From positions 9,179,632 to 9,243,631 of the forward strand of contig JABAKD010000028.1 of the NCBI GenBank assembly GCA_012845835.1: a stretch of 64,000 bases of DNA. The letters are read 5' to 3'. A program made the position numbers and the translations under genes. Position 1 is the stretch's first letter. Each line of letters starts with the position of its first letter. The stretch is from Undaria pinnatifida. Lineage: Eukaryota; Sar; Phaeophyceae; Laminariales; Alariaceae. A model generated the notes under the pieces. The model had not been told where the DNA came from. It was given only the letters and a program-made list of their open reading frames with translations, and did not search any database. Positions 1-12,859 of the stretch are shown here, in pieces.

Positions 1-600
1 CGGCTCAATGAACAAAACTCATGTCCTAGGTTTAAGAACATTAACACCGCAAAACAAAGAACGGCATTCCGACGATTTTGTGTCAACCCTTGTAGCACCG
101 CCCTTCCGACGTGAGAACAAAAGCACTTGGATTTGGACTAGGATGGTTTCTTCAGGAGCTGGAAATGGGTCAAGGAGCCCCGTCACCACGAGACAAATGT
201 TAGACTTTGACCCGTGAGACATGTCACCGGAACTGCATGTGCATATTTTTTCTGAAAACGTAGGAGTTTCAGCCTGGTACAAAGTAAGAGCGGGTGGGGC
301 TGCCTCCCAAAACGTTCAATCATTGTCAACACCCCGCCGCTACTGTCTGCCAAAAATATTGCTACAACCTTATCGTGGCGCCCGTAACAACATGCTACTA
401 CTATTAATAGGGCGGTAGGGGGTGCACTGGCTCTTTTTACTACTTCTGTGGGTGGTTGCTTTGAGGAGCTCGATACCTTACCTAAAAACCTGACTTCGAG
501 TACACCGACAGCGCAAATGTCGATGGCCGAAAACTCATGGCTTACGCATAAAACAAAAAAAAAACTTCTAAGAACGTAAAAACAAAGCATGATCAAACAT
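1..600 (+). mobile_element. Broken GCTACG-family fragments at the window start
   Basis: CATGTCCTAGGTTTAAGAAC and TTCCGACGATTTTGTGTCAA (about 22-85) and TTTGAGGAGCTCGATACCTT (about 460-480) match internal words of the family. Ends are not recognisable. No gene is visible here. Confidence 0.4.
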
Positions 601-623
601 TCCCACGGGTTTGGGGTTGAGGA

Positions 624-1091
624 GCCCCGTCATTTTATTTTTCAGAAAGTGTTTCGGCCAAAACGTGGTACCTGGTAGTCATTTGACCATTGACCACGCG
701 CATTTTTCGTGGCGGAACACCGCTCCTACTCGCAATAGGCAACAGGGACACCCCCAGCATTTGGGCGCTAATGACGGTTTTTGGGCGGTAATCTGAGTGG
801 TCGGGCAACGAAACAGTCAGCGTGCCCCTGGCAAAGAGGATCATTAATGCTGGGGTCTGTAAGTTAAGTGTGTTTCCGCTTCATTGTCGTGACAGCGAAC
901 ACAAAAGCGGACACCGGGACGCTCGCAAGGGGGCAGCCCAAAAAAAACACGGAAAAAAAAAATAAATAGCGCCGTCGGCCACCATCGACCTCAACCCAGT
1001 CTCGCTACAAGACGCGTCCTACGCTAGATAGAGGTGTTACGGTATACCACGTTTTGGCCGAAACACTATCTGAAAAATAAAATGACGGGGC
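624..1091. mobile_element. Inverted repeat pair, MITE-family fragment
   Basis: GCCCCGTCATTTTATTTTTC...GGCCAAAACGTGGTA at 624-670 is the reverse complement of 1045-1091 over 47 bp with one mismatch. The left arm continues outward into the body of the GCTACG MITE family seen at 42124. The right part carries the family end GCTAGATAGAGGTG at about 1023-1036. Two head-to-head truncated copies is the simplest reading. Confidence 0.6.
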
Positions 1092-3409
1092 TGGTATTAA
1101 TATAGCAGGCAACAAAATACGTAAGCCCTCCCCCCATGCATGGTATGTCGATTACACTCTCCCCCTTTTGAAGGTACGCGCTATTTCTAGGCTTACCGTA
1201 CGGTCTCCATTGCGACATCTAGCTCGCCCGACCCTCGGTCGTCGGGTCCGATCTCGCCACGGCTGTAACGCCGCCCGTGCTCGTCCCAGTAGAAGTTTCT
1301 CAGAGCGGTTTCTATGCGTGGGTCCCTTGAAAAAAATGAAAAAGCAATTGGCGGGCGAAAAACAACATGATTTTTTGTTTGCTGGATCACTCGAATGCAC
1401 AACGCTCCGTCTTTGTTTATCCATTTCGCAGCGGCGAAACACAAGTGCTCTAATTTCCAAGCAGTTTGCCCCCCCCCGAAGACCGTGAATGCACGTTCTA
1501 AGGGAGTTGGACCTTCGTGGGTGGGATCATAACGATGGGGGCATGCCCTACCGAAATGTCTATACATGCTTTCGAGACGGAGCGTGGTTGGGGCGGGAGG
1601 ACGGACGGGGATATATGGGCGCGCAGAATATTTCAGCCAGCACTACGCTAGTCGTGTGGGAGCAAATAGTAACCGGCGACCTCGTAGTGTGGCTATTGAA
1701 CAGCGTGAGCCGAGACGTTTTGTATCCAATTGAATGTTGAGCCTCGCACTTGAGTCCGTACACCCGATACACGTGCGATGTGTGCTGACGGGGTTGAACT
1801 TTTACAGCACTCCACACAAGATGACATCACCCGCCAGCACCTACCGTGGCCCGTTTAAAACAAAGGCCGGAACCAAACGGGAGGACACTTGTCGAAATCG
1901 CGACTAAACAGCAGTGCATGCCGAGCCCAACCGTTTCCAGGTCAAGCAGCCCGGCAACCTACGCTAAACTACCCCGTACTGAAAATCCTCGATTTAAACC
2001 GCTCAGGTGAATGGAAGCGTAGCGTCCTCATGCTGGTTGTGTCTGCCTACACCAAGTAGGTCAAGCTACAGCTAATGTAACATGAGGGTATGCGGCGGCG
2101 GCAGCCACAACTGTTGATTTCTCCGAGGCATCTTCCAGCACCCAGACGATGCTTCTTTCCTGCCCCCCCCGTATCACCAGTTCGGGTACAAGATGGACCA
2201 ACCGAGGAATACCGCCACCGCAGCGCGATTGCCGCACACCCGTACCTCTGTGGATCCGAATTGTTCGTTGGATGCGCGCTAGGACCGATCCACGGTCCTT
2301 TTTGTGAATGACCCCTTCTCTCGCGAAAGGGCTGCCGGCTGTGCGCCACCTGCCCATGGGTTGAGGTGTGGGGTGCACGAAATCAGGAACAACAGACGGC
2401 TGACCCGCATGTTTTTTTTATTGGTTGTGGTAGTGACCAAACAATGCTCGTTCGCAGGCAGGGCTTGCCCATTTTTTCAACTGCCACGCCATCTGAGGTT
2501 GAGATAGTCACCGCCAAGAATGTCGTGTGTAGGGGAAACGTGGATGCACGCTCCAGGCGCGCACCCGGCCAGCATTCGCCGAGTTTGTCCGTCGAGGAAT
2601 TTAGCACATGACCGCTCCACATTTTATCCTCGAATGATATCTTGACAGTCATGTATCCGATCCAGGCTCACCAAAATGCCGCTTGAGGCCCTTGCGCGCT
2701 GTCGCCCGTGGTCGCTTTCGTAGAAAACAAGCAACATTTGAGAGGGAAGAGGCGTGGGCCCAGCCTCTCCGCTGTCGGTCCATCCCGGGGAAAGTCTGTT
2801 GACGTTCCTATTGAACATTACTAAAGCGTTACAGCTGTGAGATCGAGGATTTCATCGAACCGCATCTTTGCAAGCTGCGCGTGATACACCGATCGCGCGT
2901 GTTACGGCGGGTTGTAGGCCCTCGTGAATCATACGGGTCGTTCGGTGACCCCGCCTTAGTGCTAGCTAGTACTGCCACACCAGCGATAATATTACCACCG
3001 TCTCTAAAACGAGCCCCGTCCCCAGTCTTTGGGTTACCGCCTTCTCCAGAAGGAACTCTTTTTCTACGCGTTCCACGTCACGCTTTCCCACCTTGTTGTT
3101 TGCCCTGGCAGCAGCGACGCGGCCTTTTTGTTCCTCCTGTCGCACCCTCTCTGTCAGCAACGTAAGGTCCAGCACCCGCTGAGTCGCCGTTTTGGCCCGG
3201 GCTCGTTTAGCCGCGTCGTCAGCTCCATGCTTCGACTGCAATCGAGGCGACGGGGTGTCGGTGTTTGAGCTGCGGCCGATGGTATTCTGCAGTCTGTATG
3301 CTTTTACGACTTGCACGAGATACGTTAGCTTTGGGCGTTAACATCGCCTTTAGAACTGGGCCCACTTTCATGGGGGATAGAACACTTGGAACTAGGGTCG
3401 CCTATTGCT

Positions 3410-3540
3410 GTTCTCACATTTAACCCGTAGCCGTGGTCTAGCGCGTGGTCGCAGGACAGGCTGCTATAACTCTGGAGTGGAAAAAATACCGCGAGGGAAA
3501 AACATAAAACCAGGCTGAAAACCATTAGCTTATGAACTGA
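3410..3540 (+). mobile_element. SINE-like dispersed repeat, diverged partial copy 3
   Basis: TGCTGTTCTCACATTTAACC, then GTGGTCGCAGGACAGGCTG, ACTCTGGAGTGG and AATACCGCGAGGGAAAAAC follow in the same order as in the other two copies, with many substitutions. Only the 5' half is recognisable. This looks like an old copy of the family. Confidence 0.45.
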
Positions 3541-3999
3541 AACAAAGTCGAGGAAAGTCAATCCGTGCTCGCAGTTTTCTGATTCAGTCGATTGTTTTAG
3601 CTTGGATTTTTTTAGTTGGCGGAAAACCCTCGGTCGACATGTGCGGGGTCATAAGGGATCGTGACGTCGTTTTCCGGCAACAAGCCAAAGATTGGAAACA
3701 GTTAAAGGGCTGCGACTCAGGGGCTGCTTGAGCAAATACTGCTTCTTTACGCATGGAGCGACACGTCTTCCCCCTAAATAGTTAACTGGTTAGCCTTTGC
3801 GGGGCGCCCGTAGGAGCATCCGCTCTGATGCATGTTTACTGACCCGCTGCGCAACAGCTGCTACCCCACCGGTGGCCCAGACTTCCCCCCGAAAGTCTGA
3901 TCCACGCCGCGAGGCCGTGTCGCCCAAACCACCCGCGAAGAGTTGGACGCTTGCCGGGACTTCCACGGGCCATCGTCCGCCGCTCTAGCCTCGGGGCTA

Positions 4000-4165
4000 A
4001 CCACGCTAGGTGTGCAGCAGAAGTTTCCAAGAACGAAATACTCGTGAGTCTATCCCACTACCCGATAGTTTCGTGCCTGAGGAGCTCAATCGGTCAGAAA
4101 CATGTTGACAAACCTTTGGCCCCAAGAGTGCAATACCCCTACCGCACTATAGAGGGATGACTCTA
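4000..4165 (+). repeat. Dispersed repeat ending CCGCACTATAGAGGGATGAC, copy 1
   Basis: Shares CACGCTAGGTGTGCAGCAGA, TTTCGTGCCTGAGGAGCTCA and CCCCTACCGCACTAT with 17640-17900, and more loosely with 40460-40750. Related in its GAGGAGCTC words to the GCTACG MITE family. Probably a deletion derivative. Confidence 0.5.
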
Positions 4166-6584
4166 CTATAATCCTTAACCCTTTTACTGCGGTGGGACCC
4201 CCCCGTAGTGCCGGCGCAATAGTGCCACCGCTCTCTACAATGCCGATGATAGCGCTTGGCAAGACCGAAATTTCGCTGTAGTAACTCTTATGGTAAAATA
4301 GTAATGCTATTTCCAGTAGTGCCGATGCCCTGAACAGTGCCGGTATATTAGGCTGGCGCACACCGGCACTATTGGGAGCCCCCCGTTGTACTGCATATAT
4401 GATTCCACACTAACTTCAAGTATATTTCTCTTAACAATCATGGGTACGCAGTTCCAACGAGGTTGGCAGGGTAGGTTTTATACAATGGGCTCAAATACGT
4501 CATCTGTGATTTTCGATCAATTTAACGGTCGGATACTCATCTTTGCGAGCTGCGTGCTGCACCGCCCGCGCGTTTTTACGGGTGTATTGATCTTTGAAGA
4601 TATAGGCCAATCACTATTCCCCCTGGATGTTGTCGCCAGGGTCAACTGGACAAAATGTACCCAAGGGGCGACTTCGATCCATAATCCTTCTGTGCATTGA
4701 TACTATATAACCCGAATGGAGAGGGACAAAAAGCTATTTCTTTTATCGATCAATAATACGAGGGCACACACTCACGTGGGAAACGTTCTTCCACGCCGAA
4801 TGCTCGGCGACGGCTGCCTCTGCTTCCGCCCTTCGCCGTTGCTCCCTGCGTTTCGTGCAGAAATAAGTGGCAAAGGAGCGTTCATGGTCGGCACTAGCTT
4901 ACGGGGGGAGGCCCAGGTTCCACAGGCAACACTTTTGGCATGAACACAGGAAGGGAAGGCTGTAGTTGTGACATTGACTGGCCAAGAACACAGTGAAACC
5001 CTCAGGCCAATAACCGAATGGTATATGGTGCCAGTTACATCACAACATAAACATAGGAAAATACTATGAAGGGAGAAAAACCTTGATTTTTCTCGCTCGA
5101 GCGCGGGGGGGGGTGTACTAATTCCATGCGTAGCCGCAGTCTTAGGACCATATCAGGAGACCCTCGCATCCTTACAATGCCGGGACGGAGCACGGCGGTT
5201 TTCGTCGACCAGGGAGACATCGCGTGTGTGTGCACCAAGCGCGAACAGCCGTGAGACGTTCAGCGAGTCGCATGAAGGATGAGCTGCATCCTACTAAGAA
5301 CCACTTGTGAGACGGACTGCCGCACATTGTGCGTACTTTCTTGCGTATGGGATGACAGCGTCGAACTAATTCGTTTTATTTTCTGGTGTGGCCACTTCCA
5401 GAGACAGCAACGGGGATACTAGGCATCTGCCTCTTGGGTGCTTTGCCAAAGGCACACTACGTGATATCGCCCCCCTTGCAAGTTAAGGCTCTCCGCTTGG
5501 CACAATATTGTCTGACTCCGACCATAGCTACGGTGGGAGGGTAGCTTTTGGGGCCATCGTTTGGGGGAGGTCGGGATCACTCGCGCGAGTAACTCCCCTG
5601 CTCTTTCGCGGCATTAAACTTTCGCGCTGTTTTAACTTTGCGATATATGAATCGGCAATGGAATGGTGAGGTACGCTGCGCTAAAAACAAGGCGTAAAGT
5701 CCTTTTGTCAGTGAGGTAGGCGCAGAGTCACTCGTGCCAGTGGCTCAAAAGCCGGTAGTGCAAAAAAGGGGGTATGATGCTGCAATACCGTAGGCTTGGT
5801 CCTCGACGATCATCTCGGCTACCGCCAAAACATAAAACAAGGAGAAGAAAAGAACTGAACCTCTGGTAGTCTAGCTCACGCAGTGAGAGATGAGAGGCGT
5901 GTTTTACACGGTAGTTGAGAACCGATGCCAAACCCAGCAGGGGCGGGGGACGACATCAGCGTTTCCAACGTGGGGTTATCACTGGTTGGGTGCGTATGTG
6001 CTGTTCCGAAAAACACGTGCGTTGTGCAACTATGGCTCTTGCCATGCCAATATCAGAGCAAGGGCAGGGCCTCTAGCTCATTTTCACCCTTTTGCTGCTG
6101 CAGGATTGGTTCCACTCTAATTTCAAGGACTATGACCCCCAAAAACGTGAGTTCAGTTCTCAAAGGGGTAACCGCGGCTCACTCGGCTTGCGCAAGCTTC
6201 CGCTTGCAGTCTTCCAGGTAGCCCGTCAACCTCAATCGGTCCTCATCCCAGCCCTCGCCATTCCTAAGAGACGCGATGCGCAGGGGGCAGATTGGTTTGC
6301 GGGAAATGTTGGCTCCATCTTGATCACAGCACCGAAATGTATCGGGAGCGACAAAGAAATAGCAGGTGTGCACAATCACGACGAGCACCTTGGGACGCCA
6401 GTACATCGTATTCCCTTGCAGAAATTTGCGTGTTTGCAGAACGACGACTCAGCCGCGCTAGAAGCAACAAAACAGACCATCAGACCGTGGAAAGGTCGGT
6501 CGGCGCTGTAAAAGAGATTGCGCATCATGCACCCACCAATCTCGCCCTCGGTTTGCGATAATGTTCATTGGCCCCACCAAAACC

Positions 6585-7236
6585 TCACCGAAACGATGAG
6601 ACCCAGGTGGCCCCCCTCTGCTCTGACCCATTCCCTGGCAGGGCCCCAGGCCTTCCGACACCTCGGGGCGCTGAGCTTGCGCGCCCACCTCGCCACCCCG
6701 ACGTCACTTTCAGCGACTCTTGAACGGTTTCTGGTCCAGTAGTGTCCGGACCGAACGTCGCTCCACCCCCCACAACCCTTCTCCTTCGTCTCCCCCTTTC
6801 TCTTTCGCGCTCTCGCTCTCTGTATCGCTGATATCGATCCCACCCGACGTCTGGCATGGTACGATTTTGTCTGCGCGAGGGTGCGATCATGGGGTCACGA
6901 CTCTCGGTGTCGTAGAATTTTTCTTGCAAAGGTAGCGGTAGGTCCTCGGGGGTGTCGATGGGATACACGGGCCGGCCAAAAGGCTCTGGTCTGACCCTCT
7001 GGTTCCCGGTTGTTTGCCCTTTTCGGTCCCCAGCGTAGGCAGCGTCGTCTACGTTGTTTTTTCGCGGTGGTGCGGCTATCTCTTTCCCCTCCTCCGCCCC
7101 CTCCTCTTCCTCCTTCTCCTCGGAAAAGACGCTGTCTCCTCCCGAAGTTGTGTGGTAACTTGGGGGATGCCCGAGCGTTCCGCTTTCAGAAGACCCAGCG
7201 TCGTCGGATGTGAGCGGATGCGACGGAACGCGTCTC

Positions 7237-7296
<60 letters not shown>

Positions 7297-7973
7297 GTTT
7301 TGTTTCTGTGGCTTTCGCTCGCGTGCGATGAAAGGCGGACAGCTTCTTCATACGGCGGAGGTGGAACCATTTCTATTTGGTCTGGCGGTTGTAGAGCAGA
7401 TTTTTCGTCGGAATCGGTGATCGCAGACCTTGATCCGGTCTCCCAAGGATCGTCATGAACCCACCAAGGATGCGCTCCGCCCTCGGTGTTGTATTGATCC
7501 CGTGACTCCAACATGCCTCCATAAGGTATCCTGTGCCGTGTGAGTCCTTCGCTCCCCCCGGCACGCCAACCCATCTCCATTTCAAACTCTCCGCGGGCGC
7601 TCCCAATAGGGTAGCCCCTCGTGTCATTGTTGGCGTCATCTCTATCTGCATCAAGCCCACCGGCCGATATCGCGAGCGACCAGCATTTCTCCCCTCGCCA
7701 GCCCTGCGCGCCCTCGCTTTCCGTGTCCTCCGTTTCTGCAACCTCCACAAGCTTAAGCCTTCGCAGCAACCATTGCACAAGGTGCAAGGACCGAGGTGCA
7801 CGACCGGTGGACACCCACCTTCGCATGGAGACGTCCACAACGATATTTTGGCTGTTTTCCATCTCCTCCGGTTGGGAAGCGACGTCACTAAAGACCGAAG
7901 AAGTAACCCAACTGCGTCCATGAGAGAGAGCGCGACGGTTTGTTTTCCAGAAGTTTTGGAACGAAAACGGCAC
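6585..7973 (-). CDS. Putative disordered protein with PPPPY motif and poly-Ala tract
   Basis: A 462-codon open stretch on the minus strand. No ATG lies at its 5' end; the first in-frame ATG is at 7862 (codon 38), so either the protein starts there (425 aa) or this is a later exon. The composition looks like a real low-complexity protein. It has an acidic/Gly-rich first half, PPPPYEEAV at about 204-212 (a PPxY-type WW-domain ligand), about 19 alanines from about 227 encoded by a (CTG)n array on the plus strand, an EEEEGAEEG patch, and a C-terminal (RE)n/R-rich segment. No catalytic domain recognised. Plus-strand frames over the same region are repeat shadows. Confidence 0.45.
7237..7294 (+). 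repeat. (CTG)n microsatellite encoding poly-Ala on the minus strand
   Basis: About 19 uninterrupted CTG/GCT units. On the minus strand they read GCA codons inside the 462-codon frame; in the other frames they read poly-Leu, poly-Cys or poly-Gln. Confidence 0.95.
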
Positions 7974-8940
7974 AGGATGAGACGGCCACGCGATGACGAA
8001 ACTGTCGTGTGTTGTTTGGTTTTGACCGTCAGCATGTCACATTTACATTTCCGTGCTTTCCCTACCGTACGAGCGAAAAATAGTTGCTCGATAGGGGCGG
8101 GAAAGATCCTACACCATGGGTCAAATTTAGCGCGTGGGTACGCCACGTACAGGTCCTTTGCTGGGCTACACATACACGGTCAAGGTAAAAATCGTGGGCT
8201 GCTTGGACTTCGACCTTCGTATGTTTCGCCCTTGAAGACTCTGCCGCTGTTTTGTCTGACGCACAGGTTCATACATATACATCCACGGTAACGTTTGATC
8301 AACGATAGCATGGTGCCGGTCCGGTTCTAGATATTGTCGTAGACCCTCCAAGCATCATTGCAGCGCATCGGTTCCACGCCGACCTAGGCGTTTGCCTAAA
8401 ACAAATGGCTATTTTTGTGTGCCGCACTTACCTCGCAAGAGCCTCCTTGATGTCGGGTTTTCTGAAGGAGGTGCTAACTTGAAATACCTCAGGCGGGTCA
8501 TCAATGCCTTCCGGGGTGTGTGGCAGGCCATTACCGGCGTGGGCTTCTCGTCCCGCCAACGAATTGTTCAAGGTGACCTTAACCACTACCGTAAGCTGAT
8601 AGAACGGATGTCGTTGCTCGACAACCTGTAGAAAGGGGAAGAAATAGACCAACCGGTTCGATCATGGCACTTATTTGTAGCCGTTTTTAATTCTGAAAAT
8701 ATTCTCACACTAATGCTAAGTAGTTTGTCCGCAACAACGTGGGTCTAGTTTCGAAAGGGCTGGCAGAGAAATTGTGTATGCTGCCTTTTTTGTTGTGTCT
8801 CCCAAAGGACGGTGATACTACTTGCAGTAATCTGCTTAGTTTTGCCGAACGATATCACTGCTACATGTAACGCCACGTTCAAGGGGTGCATCGAGGAGCT
8901 CGTGTTATTTCGGTGCAGTAGCTGTGCCGTGTATTGTGGA

Positions 8941-9172
8941 GGTTTGTACGAGACTGGCTCGCGTGAATCCTTTTCCTACTGCAAGCGTGATCCAATTCCA
9001 ATTCCAAGTCGTGGAGGGTACGATTTAAGAGAGCTCAATTGTAGAGAAATGGCGACTTGTATCGTGGCGGTTAGTACGAGGCTGGCTCGTGTAGACCCTT
9101 TTCCTACTGCAATCGTTATCCAACTCTTATTCCAAGTCGAGGGGGGTTTGATTTACGAGAGCTCGATTTTAG
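8941..9172 (+). repeat. Tandem duplication of ~105 bp
   Basis: GGTTTGTACGAGACTGGCTC...CTCAATTGTAG (8941-9045) is followed at 9069-9172 by GGTTAGTACGAGGCTGGCTC...CTCGATTTTAG with about 80% similarity by eye. Both units carry ATTCCAAGTCG and GATTTA(A/C)GAGAGCTC words, like the interior of the mariner-type MITE at 50169. Confidence 0.6.
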
Positions 9173-9377
9173 ATTAATTCCGACTCACTCTAGATCAAAT
9201 GGCATGGCATGGGCACAGTAAACACTACCTGGTATTATAACACGTACCCATTCCCATTTAAGAGAAGTACCGATTCAAGAGAGATTTACTTGGGCTAACG
9301 CACTCCTCTGTTAAATCGTATGCCCTCCCATGAAGTTTATCCCTACAAATATGTGTCCAGCTGAATACGGGTAGGGT

Positions 9378-9878
9378 TCAGAATAGTCGCACCTTAACAG
9401 CTGCTGCCTCCCGCCTACCAGCCACCCAGACCGCCCCCCCGTTCTCCGGTCCGCGGGAGTACACCACACGAGCGGTCCCCCTTGGCCTTTCCCCTTTTCC
9501 TTCCACGTCTTCGAGAAAATTCTTGGATTCTGTAGGTACCAGTGGCTTCAATCTCCTGCTGCGATCAGCACCGGCGGCAACATCTTCTGACTCGGCGTTA
9601 TCCAGAGGATTTTCCCAAGCCGCCGCCGCGCTATTATCGACCGCAGAACCCTCACCGTCACCGCAGGTTGGGTCGATACCGTGACCTGGAGCAGTGCTTC
9701 TAGGAAGAGACTCTTGCGAAGTAGCTAGCGCTTCGACCGAGGTTGGGGCTGATGATGTCGGTGCCATTCCTCGTACGGCTGCGGATACTGAAGCGGTGGC
9801 GGCCGTGACTATTGTGGAAACTACTTCGGACACCGCTGCCGCCTCTGTCGGGCCGATGTCGCTGGGGGCCTTCGCCAT
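9378..9878 (-). CDS. Hypothetical Ala/Ser/Thr-rich protein
   Basis: 166 codons from a true ATG (MAKAPSDIGPTEAAA). The first half is Ala/Val/Thr/Ser-rich, followed by an acidic/basic stretch (NFLEDVEGKGERPRG). No known domain, no signal peptide and no membrane segment. It lies 1.4 kb upstream, on the same strand, of the disordered frame at 6585-7973 and could be an upstream exon of it, but I see no convincing pair of splice sites. The alternative is a chance frame in GC-rich DNA. Confidence 0.3.
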   Translation of the reverse strand: MAKAPSDIGPTEAAAVSEVVSTIVTAATASVSAAVRGMAPTSSAPTSVEALATSQESLPRSTAPGHGIDPTCGDGEGSAVDNSAAAAWENPLDNAESEDVAAGADRSRRLKPLVPTESKNFLEDVEGKGERPRGTARVVYSRGPENGGAVWVAGRREAAAVKVRLF

Positions 9879-12803
9879 CCCTGTCCATATTTTGGGGTTA
9901 GCCGAAGGAGAGAGGACGTCTTCATGAGAGTAAATCGAAAAGCGTCCGTTTGATAGATAGCATGAAAACGTTGACAGATGGCATGGAAATCGTGTGGGTA
10001 GCGAGGAGCCGAGAAAATGCGTTCTCTACTCGTATAGTCTACACTCGGCACATGCTCGTGCCTACGTACTGGTTCCGGTGATTCGACATATATATGATGG
10101 GCGCCTTTGAAGTAATCGCAACTACCGCATGGGGCAATTTTGTTTTGCACGGTACACATTATTACCCATCTGCTGCCTACCTGCCTGCCTGCATCAGCGG
10201 GCAAACACTGCTCTGCAGGCAATGTCCCAGCACTGGCAGCAAATGCTTAAACGTGATGATATCGATGCATCAATATTTTGTACTGGAACGAGAAAAAAGG
10301 CGCATGTAACTCATACATCCAACTCCGCCCATCGACCTTCTGACTGCCGCCGTATCTATTTATAGAGTATTCCAAGATGCCACCACGTCAAAGGCAAAAG
10401 TACTCCCGGGATCACGCCATGCATGACGTACCTGACCACTAGCCACAAAGTACTCCTCTCGTCGAACTGGAGCAGGATCTGGTACGGACTATCAAATGAC
10501 AACCATCTCGTGTGTCGTACCACTGCGATCTGCCCAACGCCGAGAACGTTACAAATTGAAACGGGGTTTCCACAAAATGTGAAAAGCCATAATATAGAGG
10601 GGCTAAATATGATTTTAAATCCCGTCCAGCCACGTCCAGCCAGCTTCTGCCCCGCGTCTCCCTCTTCCCGTGCCGACGATGCCATCTAATGGCCCCCCCA
10701 ACGGAGCCGGAAGGTGTGTGCAGCAAGGGTGTTGCTGATGGTGATGCGGTAGCGCGAAAAATGATGCACTGGCTGCTGCTTGTGGTGTGTGTTGCGCAGA
10801 GGAACTTGCGGTGCTCATATCAGCGCTCAGCATCTACTGTACCAGGTACCGTTGTACAGCCAAGAGGTACATCCCTGCTCACGCCACAGATACACTGTGC
10901 ACTGCTGCTCACTGCTGCTGTTGCTCCATACTGTCCACGTACTGTCTCTCTGTCTACTCCTCTGCTATGGTATATATTCTTGCAGTTGTGTGTTGCGTAG
11001 TGTCTCATCTCACTCAGTATAGCAGTGAACCACTACCAGGTACCACTCTGAACGGGATTGTAACATCCGAAGTCCAGTAGTAACCAAAGTATCATTATAT
11101 TTAGGTTTACAAGGGCTCCGCATGGGCAGGGCAGCACTTCGACAACTTGAGGTGTAGCTGTCCGATTTGGCATGCATTGAACTTTAAAGTAATGCCAAGA
11201 ATTTAATACGAACATGGGATTCTAGTCATGCTTTGACAACAGAAAAAACGTAATATTATACAACAAAGAAGGCAAGGATAGGCGAAACAAACTGTTTAAT
11301 GCGCCGTCAAGTAAAAGTTGGCGTCTATCAAACAAAAATACCGAAAAGAGTATTATTGAGAACCTGCGTCGCCTCTAGGCGAAACAAAAGAGGCCTTGGC
11401 ATTAATGAAGAGACTGCACTGCTGTCCCCGTGGCAATGGAGGTTCGAGGTCGACAGGATGCAAAGTCGGTTTGCATCAAACGTCGACATGAGGACATGTC
11501 AGCCGGCGAGGTTTTGGAAGAAGATTGCTTTGTTTGTTACGTGAAGGCTGTCGCATTGATTGGTCTGCGTGGTCGCGGGCGAGGAGGAAAACGTAGAAGA
11601 GGAGGGCGATCTCTCGTTGAGGCGGCGTTGTCTAAGATTGGTGCGGGGGTGGCTTTGTTCGTACGGGAGGTTGGCGTAGCGCTTCTTCTCTGTTTTTTCT
11701 CGGGAAGGCGGGATATGTGTGTCTGCTGTCTTTTCTTCTTGGGGGCTTTCACGTTGTCGAAATTGGACGCGTCCCCTCAATGCATAATATCCGGAGTGTC
11801 TCTACCATGACGACTGCTGATAGTGCCGTGCGTATTTCCTAGAGACTGACATATTATTTACTGGTAGTAATAATAATATACCTTTGCAACATTTTTTTTT
11901 CTTCATCCCATTTATTATCCCGCACCACTCTCGCGCTCCCTCCCAGTAGTAACTCAGATCCGGGGTCAATAGCGGGCCCTCCTCCTCCCTCCCCACTTCG
12001 GCACGTGCTTTCATTTTTACCGCGAGGAGAATCCAGCATTTTCTTCCCTCGTCGACTCGCGTCGAACCGACCCACGCTGCTAGGCGCTCTCAGCAGTTGA
12101 TCCCTGTTTTTTTTTTTTGCATTTTTGCAAATAAAGTCAAATCTCATCGTAGTGGGTGTCGAACTCAAGGACAACCAAACGTTAGTAGTATTCGAGGGTA
12201 AAACCACTATTATTAATAGAACACCGGGGCGGCCGGCTGACAATTGATTTAAACAAAACAGGATATGTGCATAGAGATTACATTCCCTCCCCCATATTGT
12301 ATGATATTACGATGGTTGACGCCATATGTATAGAATAAAGCGCCAAATACCTAAGTATCAGCGTACGCGGAGTTTTAGATATCATGAATAACGAACGACC
12401 GCGACGGCAGAGCACGGCAAAGCATAGCGCGTCGCTCTGCTAAGCTAGCGGTGCGCTGCTGAGCTGAGCCGCAGGGCATCGCAGGGCACTGCACGGCGCT
12501 TCGTTGCTGTAAGCTATAGCGCTGCGATGGGGTGCTGGGCGGTGTCGAGCTGATGAGCCAAGCCCAGATCTCAGCCGCTGAAGCTTCGTCCTGGTACAAA
12601 ACAAATTAAATGGTGCGAATCAAAGAAAAGCTAAAGCTGGACCGTTCCGCAACTAATATACAGGCGGCAAATTAGCGGCAGTAGGAGGTTCAACTTACTA
12701 GACAAAAACGAAGAAAAAATCGCGAAAAAGTTCAAAATCGTGTTGGCAGAAAAACCAAGTTTGCAGGAAGCAGCTGAAAGGTCAAGAAACAGGCAATATT
12801 TCA
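9879..12803. other. Spacer without recognised gene
   Basis: Several short Cys/Leu-rich frames around 10690-11080 and an Arg-rich one at 11430-11810 lack any family signal. TACCAGGTA words at 10850 and 11036 belong to the recurrent motif noted in the findings. Confidence 0.5.
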
Positions 12804-12804
12804 G

Positions 12805-12859
<55 letters not shown>

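Larger units (their letters stand above)
1092..6584. other. Repeat-derived spacer, no convincing gene
   Basis: Only short frames without domain support. The best is a 116-codon minus-strand stretch (3316-2966, GTG at its start) with a charged, coil-like composition (KRDVERVEKEFLLEKA); it could be an exon or transposon debris. The region also holds the SINE-like fragment at 3410, the repeat at 4000, a cluster of AGTGCCGG words at 4200-4385, and a GATCGCGCG-containing segment at 2829-2940 that recurs at 36066-36180. Confidence 0.5.

Noticed and set aside
7533-8291. 252-codon plus-strand and 266-codon minus-strand frames overlapping the disordered protein
   Set aside because: They overlap the better supported minus-strand frame in other phases and show no domain or signal.
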